A stretch of DNA of 64,000 bases, from contig NZ_CP182343.1 in the NCBI RefSeq assembly GCF_048571125.1, forward strand, positions 3,162,001 to 3,226,000, given 5' to 3'. The stretch comes from Arcobacter siniprincipis. GTDB lineage: Bacteria > Campylobacterota > Campylobacteria > Campylobacterales > Arcobacteraceae. Position 1 is the first letter of the stretch; each line of letters starts with the position of its first letter. The position numbers and the translations under genes were made by a program. Below the pieces are notes generated by a model. It was not told where the DNA came from. It made no database searches and saw only the letters and a program-made list of their open reading frames with translations. Below, piece by piece: positions 42,786 through 51,450 of this stretch.

Positions 42786-45311
42786 CTAAAACATATTATC
42801 TATTTTTATACTATCTCTTCCGTGAAACTCTTTTTCATCTGCATGTGAAACTATTCTTTTTGATATGATATCTGTTTGCCTCGCAACTTCATTTGTATTT
42901 TGAGCAATTGAAGCATTTTCTTGAGTTTGTTTATCCAAAGAGGCAACTGTTTGTGTTATTTGTGAGATTCCTGTTTGTTGTTCTTTTGAAGAGGTAGAAA
43001 CCATTTGAATCAGCTCCATTGTATTATTAATATTAGAACTTAATTTCGTATAACCATCAATCATAGTATCTGCAATATTTTTCCCCTCATTTGCTTTTAT
43101 ATTTGCATTTTCAACTAAGTTTTTAATCTCTTTTGCTGCTTCTGTTGATCTATTTGCTAAGTTTCTTACTTCTTGTGCAACAACTGCAAATCCCTTACCA
43201 GCTTCTCCAGCAGTTGCAGCCTCAACGGCTGCATTAAGAGATAGAATATTTGTTTGGAAAGCTATTTGGTCTATCACTGTTATCGCTTCATTTATAGCTG
43301 TTACTTGGCTGTTTATTTCATCCATAGCTAAAGTTGTTTTTTTAGCTAGTTCTTCTCCTTTTTCAACAGAATCATTTACTTCATGGGAATAATCGGCCAT
43401 TTTTTGTACGTTTTCATTATTTGATAAAAGATTACTATTTATCTGTTCTAAAGCAGCAGAGGTCTCTTCAATAGACGCAGCAGCAGAGTTTGTATTTCTT
43501 GATAAAGTAGCAACACCTTCAATTAATACATTAGAACTTTGATCAAGTTTCATACCATTTGTTTTATTATCAATCAACATATTTGTTATAGAATCACCTA
43601 AATTATTAACACCATTTGCTAGTTGTAGTAACTGCTCTTTAAGACCTGTTGTACTCACTTTTTCTAAGTAGTGGTAGTTTGTATATTTGTCTAATACACT
43701 TAAAATATTATTGATATTCAATTCAAGATTATCTGCCATCTTATTTAGTACACTTTTCAATTGACTTAATGATGGATTTAAAGAATCAGATTGAATTCTT
43801 TTATTTAAATCACCTTTTTCAAATCCAGATAAAACATCTACAATTTCATCTATCAATTCTCTATCTTTTTCAATTCCTACTTTTGTTCTATTTATATTTT
43901 CATTTACAACTTTTGACATTTTACCAAGTTCGTCTTCACTACTATCATCCAAATAATCAATCTGTTTTGTCTCATTATTTAGATATTTGAAAAATGAAAT
44001 TATCCCATTTTCAAAGTTTTTAAGGGGTTTCAAAATAGTATTTCTTAAAAAAGTTATTGATATACCTATTATTACGATTAGAACTATTATAGATATAATC
44101 ATTAGGGTAATATTTAAATTAAAAATATCTTTTAAAGCTTCATCTTCTTGTATTTGAGAAATAATTGCCCATTGTTTATCAAATACTTTTATTCCTGTAT
44201 AAGCAGTAAGTACATCATTACCTTTGTTATCAACTGTAATACCTGCTCCTGTTTTATTTTTTAGTGCTTGTTTTATTAAATCATTTTTAATTTCATATAA
44301 GGAAATGGTTGTATTAGCACTTTTCACACTTTTATTATCTATATTTTTAATAAATCGGTGATTACTTCTCATCTTATAATCACTTCCTAAAAGATAACTA
44401 ATACCAGTTTCCCCTAAACCTGACTCTTCATATTTTCCATCAAAATTCATAATTTTATCTATAGAAGCAGGTGATAACTCTATGATTAAATTTCCCACTC
44501 TTCTATTTTCACTATTAAAAACAGGTGATGCTAAAAAAGATGCAGGCATGTTATAACTTGGCTCAAAAGGTTTAAAATCAGAAAAAGCAACTTTCCCTTT
44601 TTCAAGTTTGTATGCTTCTTCATTTACTTTTGCTAATGCACTATTTGAATAAACTCCCTCTTTCAAGTTTGTACCAAAATCTTTTTCTTTAGCAGTTGTA
44701 TAAACCACATTTCCCATCATATCAACTAAAACAATATCATACAGTGAAAATTTTTCTAATAAGGTATTAAATGTAGGATGAAATCTCATGTGAGCAAAAG
44801 TATAGTTATTAAGAAATAAGGTCGTTTGACTCATCTTATTTTTTTCGCCAATTTTAGCTTCATTTTTTATGATATATATATATTGAGCCATAAGTCCATT
44901 TTTGTTTTTAGGTAAATACTCTTCAAGAGCTCTTTTTTTAGGAATATTTGGTAAATCAAAATTAATCTTATTTACATATGAATTTTTATAGTGTTCCAAA
45001 ACTTCTTTTTTTACTTCATCTATATTTTCAACATCATTTCCAATAGTATAAAATCCTCTTATGAGATTTTTCATTGCATCTTGGGTAGAAGCCGAGTTTG
45101 CAGTAGATACCAATAATCCTTCAATTGTTTTAAAGTAATCAGAGATATGTTGTTTTTTAGCAGAAACAATTGATTTTAACTGATTTAGTTTCTCATTTTC
45201 AGTATTTGTTGTACTTTTATACGCCGTAATTACCAAAATAATTGAAGAGAGTAAAACCAAGCTTATTATAATAAGACTTATAAGTTTAAAATTGATTGTC
45301 AGTTTTTTCAT
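42786..45311 (-). CDS. Methyl-accepting chemotaxis protein
   Basis: 841 residues. Membrane spans at about 8-28 and 400-422 enclose a large periplasmic Cache-type sensor; YTGIKVFDKQWAIISQIQ just before span 2 is the usual Cache end. HAMP follows (about 422-480), with an apparent second HAMP-like helical segment (about 500-550). The cytoplasmic signalling hairpin tip is near residue 695 (IDQIAFQTNILSLNAAVEAA, then GEAGKGFAVVAQEVRNLA). There is no CheR-docking pentapeptide at the C-terminus. The ligand is unknown. It follows the nickel operon in convergent orientation and is monocistronic. Confidence 0.92.
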   Translation of the reverse strand: MKKLTINFKLISLIIISLVLLSSIILVITAYKSTTNTENEKLNQLKSIVSAKKQHISDYFKTIEGLLVSTANSASTQDAMKNLIRGFYTIGNDVENIDEVKKEVLEHYKNSYVNKINFDLPNIPKKRALEEYLPKNKNGLMAQYIYIIKNEAKIGEKNKMSQTTLFLNNYTFAHMRFHPTFNTLLEKFSLYDIVLVDMMGNVVYTTAKEKDFGTNLKEGVYSNSALAKVNEEAYKLEKGKVAFSDFKPFEPSYNMPASFLASPVFNSENRRVGNLIIELSPASIDKIMNFDGKYEESGLGETGISYLLGSDYKMRSNHRFIKNIDNKSVKSANTTISLYEIKNDLIKQALKNKTGAGITVDNKGNDVLTAYTGIKVFDKQWAIISQIQEDEALKDIFNLNITLMIISIIVLIVIIGISITFLRNTILKPLKNFENGIISFFKYLNNETKQIDYLDDSSEDELGKMSKVVNENINRTKVGIEKDRELIDEIVDVLSGFEKGDLNKRIQSDSLNPSLSQLKSVLNKMADNLELNINNILSVLDKYTNYHYLEKVSTTGLKEQLLQLANGVNNLGDSITNMLIDNKTNGMKLDQSSNVLIEGVATLSRNTNSAAASIEETSAALEQINSNLLSNNENVQKMADYSHEVNDSVEKGEELAKKTTLAMDEINSQVTAINEAITVIDQIAFQTNILSLNAAVEAATAGEAGKGFAVVAQEVRNLANRSTEAAKEIKNLVENANIKANEGKNIADTMIDGYTKLSSNINNTMELIQMVSTSSKEQQTGISQITQTVASLDKQTQENASIAQNTNEVARQTDIISKRIVSHADEKEFHGRDSIKIDNMF

Positions 45312-45444
45312 CTTTTGTAATCCTTTTCACCTGTAATTATTTGTTTTGGGCTAATTATTACTAAAGACTGTATTCAAATAGTATCTTTATGATTTTTTTT
45401 TGTTATTTATTATTTATAAGAAGAGATTATAAGAGAATTTTTGA

Positions 45445-45468
45445 GGCCAAGTTCAAGTGAACTTAGCC
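45445..45468 (-). terminator. Hairpin after the 417-aa coiled-coil gene
   Basis: GGCCAAGTTCA pairs with TGAACTTAGCC (one mismatch) across a 2-base loop, nearly the same stem as the mnmG terminator. It lies 6 bases beyond the stop of the coiled-coil gene at 45474. Confidence 0.6.
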
Positions 45469-45473
45469 AATTT

Positions 45474-46727
45474 TTAAAATAGCATATCGCTACTCGAATC
45501 TTTATCTTTTGATTTTAATTTATCCATTTTAAATTTCAAATAAGAAGTATTAATATTATGAAACCCAACATTTTTTGAGAAGTCTTCTTTTTTAGTTATT
45601 TGATTTATAATCATCTCCATAGATTCAATATTTTTTATCTCTAACTCTTCCTCAAGTTCTCCATAAGTACTCATCAGAGAATCAAATGCAAAGTGATAAT
45701 TATATGCCAAAGAGCCCTTATCATTAAGAAGTTTTTTTATAAAAACCCATCTATCAAAAATTATAGACCAAGCCTTTTTTTGCTCAGTTGTTGCACATAG
45801 ATTTGAAACAATTTCTTTCCATTTAAATAGAGCAAAATATGCTTGATGACTAACCCATAACTCTCTTATCCACCAATCTTGATATTTTGGGAAGCCAGAA
45901 AAGGTTTTTATTTTTACTTCTGGAACTTTTATCTCTTTTAACTTTTTAAGTTCATTATTAAGACTTTTTATAATAGATTCAAGTTCTTTTATCTCTTCTT
46001 TATCACTATTTTCTTCGGATTGTTTTTGCTTCAACAACTCCTCTTTTTCTTTTAAAGAGGTAGTGAACTTTTCTCTTTTTGCATTTATTTCATTTACCAC
46101 TGCTTCTTTTTTTTGCAAAGCTCTTTCATTATCAAATTCAATATTATCTATTATGTTTGAACTTAATACATAAAAATGCAGAACAACAATTGGAAGAAAA
46201 AAATCAATAGTTGAGAGTTCTTGTATATTTTTTTCATCTATTTGGTCTTTTATTGCTTTAAACTCACTTTTTATATCTTCCAATTTTTTACTAATATCAT
46301 TTAAATCACCAAGACCCAACTCTATTGATTTTGTAGCCATTTCAAATAGTTCTTTATCTTCAAAATTAACATCTATAGGTAGTTCTTCTATTATTCTTAA
46401 AGCTTCTAATTTTTTATCATTGCTTTGTTCAACATTTAACTTTATTCGAGAAGGTTGTGCATCAAAATACTTCTTTCTTTCAGCAAGGAAAACGAGTCTT
46501 TCTTTCTCTTCTAATTCTTTTCCCTCAATTGATTGAAGTTGTTCTAGCATTTTTTTATATTTTTCCACAAGCTCTGTTGCTATTTCTAAAGAGTTTTCTG
46601 ATGAAGCAAGAGCCATTCGAGAAAGTTTATTGATACCCGCTTCATGATTTTTTATTTGTTGTTTTTGTAAAGCTATTTTTGTTTCATTTTCTTTAATAAG
46701 TGCTTCTAGTGCGACAATACTTTCCAT
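45474..46727 (-). CDS. Coiled-coil protein of unknown function (417 aa)
   Basis: 417 residues, no signal peptide and no clear membrane anchor. Long coiled coils are predicted by heptad pattern at about 1-85 and 205-270 (lysine/glutamate-rich). A less charged segment at about 165-190 (IDFFLPIVVLHFYVLSSNI) is the only hydrophobic patch. The region around 280-350 is rich in Trp and Tyr (KYQDWWIRELW, WSIIFDRW) and looks globular. I do not recognise the family. It diverges from the 239-aa gene and belongs to a group of four unassigned genes (45474-49582). A toxin, structural or secretion-related role are all possible. Confidence 0.7.
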   Translation of the reverse strand: MESIVALEALIKENETKIALQKQQIKNHEAGINKLSRMALASSENSLEIATELVEKYKKMLEQLQSIEGKELEEKERLVFLAERKKYFDAQPSRIKLNVEQSNDKKLEALRIIEELPIDVNFEDKELFEMATKSIELGLGDLNDISKKLEDIKSEFKAIKDQIDEKNIQELSTIDFFLPIVVLHFYVLSSNIIDNIEFDNERALQKKEAVVNEINAKREKFTTSLKEKEELLKQKQSEENSDKEEIKELESIIKSLNNELKKLKEIKVPEVKIKTFSGFPKYQDWWIRELWVSHQAYFALFKWKEIVSNLCATTEQKKAWSIIFDRWVFIKKLLNDKGSLAYNYHFAFDSLMSTYGELEEELEIKNIESMEMIINQITKKEDFSKNVGFHNINTSYLKFKMDKLKSKDKDSSSDMLF

Positions 46728-47014
46728 GCTAGTTTTCCTTTAGGAATATTCTTCAAAATTATTTAATCCAAGCATTTAACAAGTCTGAGTTAGAATCAGA
46801 ATTATTTTTTATACTTCCACTACTATTCTTAAATTTAATTATACATTTATTTTATACTTATGCTTACTCTTTATATTGTAAATTTCAATTAATAGTTTAT
46901 TAAAAAGTATAATTATTTTATTTAGTCATATTTACATTATACTAATATGTCTATTTAATTTTTATTTAAAGAAAAAAACTATACAATTCTTAAATATAGT
47001 TGAAAGGATAAATC
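46728..47014. promoter_or_regulatory. Divergent promoter region of two unassigned genes
   Basis: 287 bases without coding sequence. An imperfect inverted repeat TCTGA-GTTAGAA-TCAGA lies near 46783-46799. An AAAGGAT ribosome site precedes the ATG at 47015, and an AAAGGAAA site precedes the ATG at 46727. Very AT-rich; no -10 box can be picked with confidence. Confidence 0.4.
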
Positions 47015-47734
47015 ATGCAAGTAAAAGAATTACCTGAACCTACTCCCTTAGATGAAGAGACCATAAAAGCAATAAGAGCAGCTAGGGAAAAAGTAGAGCA
47101 AGAAAGAAAAGAATATGTTCCAACAAGTGATCAATTAAAAGAAAATCCTTGGTTAAAAAATGCAGCAACTGGTCTTAATAAAGTCTCAGATATTATTAAA
47201 GATTATGAAAATGGTGTTGATGGCTCAGGAAAATTTACATTGTCAAAATTAACAAATACTTCCGCAGATATATTAAATGATAAAAATGAAACTATAGGTA
47301 CTTATGGCATTTTTACAAAAGTAGAAGAAACAACTACTCATTTAGCTTGGGATGATGAGAATTATACAAGAAGTGGTACAAAAGAGACTAACAGTATGAG
47401 TTTTAACTACACATATAATTCATACGAAAGCAATCGTTTTGAAAATGCTAACATAAAATTCGATGTTAAAAATGCAGATAAAGAAATTGATTTTAATAAG
47501 CTCTATGATAAATTAAAAAGCGACAAAGAATTTGAAAAAGACTTTATATCTAGTTTGGACGATTATATTAATAGTAATGATGGTAGAAAGTTAATCAATT
47601 ATTTGAAACAAGCTTTAGAAATTGAGAATGCAACTTTAAGCATAAAAGAACCTAGTAGTTTAGCAACATATGGGGATAAAGGGAAATTAAACTCTATGGA
47701 GAATAATAATTCACATTTTAGCCTTTTAGCATAA
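47015..47734 (+). CDS. Unassigned protein (239 aa)
   Basis: 239 residues without signal peptide or membrane span. The first 40 residues are charged and probably helical (PLDEETIKAIRAAREKVEQE). The middle (about 75-150) is rich in Thr, Asn and Tyr with strand-like alternation, and the end is low-complexity (Asn, Ser). The region NPWLKNAATGLNKVSDIIKDYENG may be a short helical hairpin. I know no family for it. The lack of a signal peptide, the soluble disordered ends and the company of a DUF4885-like protein would fit a substrate of flagellar-type secretion, but this is speculation. Confidence 0.65.
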   Translation: MQVKELPEPTPLDEETIKAIRAAREKVEQERKEYVPTSDQLKENPWLKNAATGLNKVSDIIKDYENGVDGSGKFTLSKLTNTSADILNDKNETIGTYGIFTKVEETTTHLAWDDENYTRSGTKETNSMSFNYTYNSYESNRFENANIKFDVKNADKEIDFNKLYDKLKSDKEFEKDFISSLDDYINSNDGRKLINYLKQALEIENATLSIKEPSSLATYGDKGKLNSMENNNSHFSLLA

Positions 47735-47759
47735 TATTTTAACCTTAAAAAAAATCACT

Positions 47760-47785
47760 ATCTAAGAGAGTAATTCCTCTTAGAT
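47760..47785. terminator. Terminator between convergent genes
   Basis: ATCTAAGAG and CTCTTAGAT form a 9-base stem with an 8-base loop between the ends of the 239-aa gene and the 91-aa gene. It can serve both strands. Confidence 0.7.
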
Positions 47786-47795
47786 TAAGTATTTA

Positions 47796-48071
47796 TTAAC
47801 TCATTGCTAAATGAGTATATATTGATCTAAAAGATTCATCAATAGCTTTTTTATGCTCATCAACTTCTTCTTTATTAGCCTTACTAAGTGCTTCTAATTT
47901 TGCTTTCCCCTCTTCTAAATTCATTTCTACTGTTTTGATTTGTTTATCTAGTTCAGCATTAGCTTTTGCATCCGTTGGAGACAACTTTGATTTTAACTCT
48001 TTTAATTTCATTTCACACTCATCTAATTGAGTCTGTTTTGTTTCCAAATATAGTTTAATATCATTCATCAT
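47796..48071 (-). CDS. Small coiled-coil protein (91 aa)
   Basis: 91 residues, almost entirely helical: two heptad-rich segments (about 5-30 and 38-75) separated by a Pro-containing break (LSPTDAKANAELDKQ). It is acidic/basic and soluble, with no signal peptide. Size and shape resemble small secretion chaperones or structural adaptors, but no family can be named. It lies 131 bases downstream of the DUF4885-like gene on the same strand and is probably transcribed with it. Confidence 0.65.
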   Translation of the reverse strand: MMNDIKLYLETKQTQLDECEMKLKELKSKLSPTDAKANAELDKQIKTVEMNLEEGKAKLEALSKANKEEVDEHKKAIDESFRSIYTHLAMS

Positions 48072-48202
48072 AATTCCTTTTTTTTTAATTTATTTCCGTC
48101 AATATTATAATACTTTATCTACCTAATATCAATAATTAATAATAAAATTACATTAGAAAATTTATTATTAGTATTAAGATTTTGTTAAAATTTGTAACAA
48201 TA

Positions 48203-49582
48203 TCACTTAAAACTCTTTAAGATAACCATATCATCAAGAGAGTTTGATTTTCTTTTTCTAAATCTTTCTAAAAAAAGACGAAAATCATCTATCTCTGATT
48301 CTTTCCGTACATTAAGTAAGCATTTTCTAATTAGTTCATCTTTATAAAAAGCATCACTTTCTTCTTCATCATTTATCTTAACTTTTTTAACATTTTTTAA
48401 AATATCTGAAAGTGCCTCATCTATGATTTCATTTTTATCATAACTTTTTGTATCTTTTCTTCTTATTTCTTGTACTTTTGAAGCTTCTAACTTATCAATC
48501 CAATCTGTTTTCCCAGTTCCATAGTTCTTACTTTGCCCTACATCATAAAAAGAACCATTTTTATAATCTATTGATAAAAATAAATCAGGAATAGAATCAA
48601 TCCCAACTTTTGCTAGATTTTTCAACTCTTCACCATAAGTATAAATTATTGTCTCTTTAAATTGTTCTGGAACACTTGTTCCATTTCTAATACTCTTTTT
48701 ATAAATATCAAAAATATCTGTTCCTTCTTCTGTTACAAACTTTCCATTTATAACATTTAAGTCATTTAAGTCATATCCTGTCTTATCTTTCATTTCAGTA
48801 ACCAAATAATATTTACCTTGCTTTTCTCTTGTAAATTGTGTTGAATCATCTGATGAACTTAAACTAATATGATAAAACAATTGTTTTGAGTTTTTCTCAT
48901 CTAACATCTTTTCCAATAAACTGGTAAGATTTTTATCATCTGTTCCCGTAACACTTACTTTATAATTATTGGGGTCAATTGTAAATCTTAGTTTTGTATC
49001 TTGTGGTATTGTTATATTATTAGCATCTAATAATTGTTGAACTTGTTTATTTACTTCTTCTCTATTAAACGCTTTTTCTTTTTCACTTTCTACATCAGCA
49101 TACAAGGGTCCCCTATCTCGGAAAATAGCATCTTCATATGATATCATCTTATTATTTTCTCCAAACTTTAAATAATAAAACTCATTGTTTTCAGCAGCAC
49201 TTCTTTCTTTGTCAGTTAAGCCTTCAATATAATAAGGAGAATATTTATTATGATATTTATCCCACATATGTCTATAAGGATCATCAAATTTTTTATCTTC
49301 TTCAACTACTTTTGCATAATAATCATTTTTGATTTTTATTCTTATTTCTCGTTCACCTACATATTTATTTCTTGATTGTATGACTGGTTCTTCTTGAGTT
49401 TCTATTTGATTTATCTTATTTAAGTTATCTTTTGCACTTGAACTTAGACTAAGACGAATTGGATTATTTTTGTCATCATTCTCATTTTGAGTAGGTGAAC
49501 TATTATCTATATTGGAATTATTTTGAAATACTTTAATACCTTGACTTACTGCTGCAAATGAATTAGTTGAGTTTATTGTCAT
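48203..49582 (-). CDS. DUF4885-like protein, possibly secreted
   Basis: 459 residues from ATG 49582 (AAAGGA upstream), which discards an unsupported 23-residue extension. Residues 1-70 are Ser/Asn/Gln-rich and disordered. From about 80 the sequence, with DPYRHMWDKYHNKYSPYYIEG, FRDRGPLY, EKAFNREEVNKQVQQLLD and GTGKTDWIDKLEAS, matches what I remember of DUF4885 proteins from Clostridium and Campylobacter; their function is unknown. No signal peptide or membrane span is present. A disordered N-terminus with no signal is common in flagellar type III secretion substrates of Campylobacter. It is the start of a likely two-gene unit with the 91-aa coiled-coil protein. Confidence 0.7.
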   Translation of the reverse strand: MTINSTNSFAAVSQGIKVFQNNSNIDNSSPTQNENDDKNNPIRLSLSSSAKDNLNKINQIETQEEPVIQSRNKYVGEREIRIKIKNDYYAKVVEEDKKFDDPYRHMWDKYHNKYSPYYIEGLTDKERSAAENNEFYYLKFGENNKMISYEDAIFRDRGPLYADVESEKEKAFNREEVNKQVQQLLDANNITIPQDTKLRFTIDPNNYKVSVTGTDDKNLTSLLEKMLDEKNSKQLFYHISLSSSDDSTQFTREKQGKYYLVTEMKDKTGYDLNDLNVINGKFVTEEGTDIFDIYKKSIRNGTSVPEQFKETIIYTYGEELKNLAKVGIDSIPDLFLSIDYKNGSFYDVGQSKNYGTGKTDWIDKLEASKVQEIRRKDTKSYDKNEIIDEALSDILKNVKKVKINDEEESDAFYKDELIRKCLLNVRKESEIDDFRLFLERFRKRKSNSLDDMVILKSFK

Positions 49583-49794
49583 AATAGCATCCTTTTTTCC
49601 AATTCTTATAAATAGTTTAACCATTGTAATACAACAATATAATTTTGTCAATTATTTTTATAAGATAATAATTATCTAAAAATATTATATTTTTAATAAT
49701 AAATTTTATCATCTAATAAGTTTTATTTAATATAAAAGCTAATAAAATACTTTAAGGGCAATTTAATTTGTTCTAAAATTTTTAAGGAGACATT

Positions 49795-50829
49795 ATGAAA
49801 AAGTTTGTATTGACAAGTACCCTAGTGCTTTTTTCAGCCGTAAGTTTGTTTGGAATGACAGATTCTGCTTTATTAGAAAAAGCAAAAAATTCAGGTTTAA
49901 AAGCAATTCCTCAAAGTGAGTTAGAGGTTCTAAAATTGGTAGATGACCCTAATAATCCCATTACAGCTAAAAAAGTAGAATTAGGTAAAAAACTTTATTT
50001 TGAGCCAAGATTATCAAAAAGTGGTCTTATCTCATGTAATACCTGCCATAATTTAGCAATGGGTGGAGTAGATGGAGTTTCAGCTGCAATTGGACATAAA
50101 TGGACAGCAAATCCTCATCACTTAAACTCACCAACTGTTTACAACTCTGTTTTAAATAAAGTACAGTTTTGGAATGGTAGATCTCCACACTTAGAAGATC
50201 AAGCTCAAGGTCCTATTCAAGCAGGTCCAGAAATGGCAGCACCTTCAAAACTTGTTGTAAATAGAGTTACATCTATGAAAGGTTATGTTGATGAGTTTAA
50301 AGATACATATGGAGATAATGTAAAAATTGATTTTAAACTTATTGCAGATACTATTGCTGTATTTGAAAGAACACTTATCACTCCTTCTAAATACGATGAT
50401 TTTTTAAATGGAAATCTGTCATCACTTAGTAAAGAAGAAAAAGAGGGTTTAAATCTATTTATTGACAAAGGTTGTACTTCTTGTCACAATGACATAGGAC
50501 TTGGAGGAACGATGCAACCATTTGCAACTGCTGCTAAATACGAATTTGCTAATTTAGGAGACTTTAAAGGGGACAAAGAGGGAATGGTTAAAACTCCAAC
50601 TTTGAGAAATATAGAAGAAACAACTCCTTATTTTCATAATGGTGGAGTTTGGTCTTTAACTAAAGCAGTTAAAGTGATGGGTTCTACTCAACTAGGTTTA
50701 AAAATTTCAGACAATGATGCAAAATCTATTGTTACATTTTTAAAATCACTTACAGGGGAAAAACCAAAAGTTACATATCCAATTTTGCCAGTTTCGGCAG
50801 AATCAACGCCTAAACCAGATATGAATTAA
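49795..50829 (+). CDS. Di-heme cytochrome c peroxidase
   Basis: 344 residues. Signal peptide about 1-20 (LFSAVSLFGM). Two heme-binding motifs, CNTCH near 82 and CTSCH near 226, define the MauG/CcpA family. Further conserved regions are LGKKLYFEPRLSKSGLISC, WNGRSPHLEDQAQGPIQAGPEM and VKTPTLRNIEETTPYFHNGG, the last giving a distal-heme Met/His region. It reduces hydrogen peroxide in the periplasm with electrons from cytochrome c. It has its own AAGGAG site and a strong terminator. It diverges from the DUF4885-like gene. Confidence 0.93.
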   Translation: MKKFVLTSTLVLFSAVSLFGMTDSALLEKAKNSGLKAIPQSELEVLKLVDDPNNPITAKKVELGKKLYFEPRLSKSGLISCNTCHNLAMGGVDGVSAAIGHKWTANPHHLNSPTVYNSVLNKVQFWNGRSPHLEDQAQGPIQAGPEMAAPSKLVVNRVTSMKGYVDEFKDTYGDNVKIDFKLIADTIAVFERTLITPSKYDDFLNGNLSSLSKEEKEGLNLFIDKGCTSCHNDIGLGGTMQPFATAAKYEFANLGDFKGDKEGMVKTPTLRNIEETTPYFHNGGVWSLTKAVKVMGSTQLGLKISDNDAKSIVTFLKSLTGEKPKVTYPILPVSAESTPKPDMN

Positions 50830-50838
50830 TTATTATAT

Positions 50839-50870
50839 AAAAGACATAGATTTTATAATCTATGTCTTTT
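50839..50870. terminator. Terminator between cytochrome c peroxidase and the marR-type gene
   Basis: AAAAGACATAGATT and AATCTATGTCTTTT make a 14-base perfect stem with a 4-base loop. T-tracts occur on both sides, so it ends both convergent genes. Confidence 0.9.
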
Positions 50871-50877
50871 TATAAAA

Positions 50878-51354
50878 TTATTCAACTGCAGTTAATAATT
50901 TTTTTAAAACTGCTTTTAGAACTCTTTTTTCTTCTTCGTCTAATATTCCATATACTTTATTATTCTCTGTTGCAAAAACATCTAACATCTCAACTGCTAA
51001 TTGTGCACCCTTTTCTTCAAGTTGTACAAGCATACTTCTTTTATCTTTTTTATCAGCTATTCTAGTTATATACTTATTTTCTTCTAATTTTTTTAGAACT
51101 TTTGTCATTCCTCCTGAAGAGAAGATTGTACTCTCATACAATTCTGTGGGAGATTGTATATAACCATTAAAATAAAGGCTAATAAGCACATCAATTTCTG
51201 AGTGGTTTATGCCATAATTGACCTTCATTATATTTTCATGTTTATTAAACATACTCTTGTAAATCAAGGTTAAAGGTAAACTAATGCCAAAGGTTTCATA
51301 TTTTAGATTCTTTTCTATATTTTCATAGCAATTTTTTATGTAATTCTTATTCAT
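50878..51354 (-). CDS. MarR-family transcriptional regulator
   Basis: 158 residues with a central winged helix (about 55-125): INHSEIDVLISLYFNG, SPTELYESTIFSSGGMTKVLKKLEE as the recognition region and the wing ADKKDKRSMLVQLEEKG. The N- and C-terminal helices should form the dimer interface. It is divergent from the RND pump operon, with a perfect inverted repeat in the 96-base gap, so it most likely represses the pump and itself and releases DNA on binding a pump substrate. Confidence 0.9.
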   Translation of the reverse strand: MNKNYIKNCYENIEKNLKYETFGISLPLTLIYKSMFNKHENIMKVNYGINHSEIDVLISLYFNGYIQSPTELYESTIFSSGGMTKVLKKLEENKYITRIADKKDKRSMLVQLEEKGAQLAVEMLDVFATENNKVYGILDEEEKRVLKAVLKKLLTAVE

Positions 51355-51380
51355 AATGTAAGCGTAACATAAAGAACATT

Positions 51381-51408
51381 AAATATATCTTTCTCGCAAG
51401 ATATATTT
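51381..51408. promoter_or_regulatory. Palindromic operator for the MarR regulator
   Basis: AAATATATCTT and AAGATATATTT form a perfect 11-base inverted repeat around a 6-base spacer (TCTCGC). It lies in the gap between the divergent marR-type gene and the efflux operon, with centre 40 bases from one start and 57 from the other. Position and symmetry are those of a MarR dimer site. Confidence 0.75.
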
Positions 51409-51450
51409 AAGTTATAAAATGCTATCTTTTCACAAATATAAAGGAGTAAA

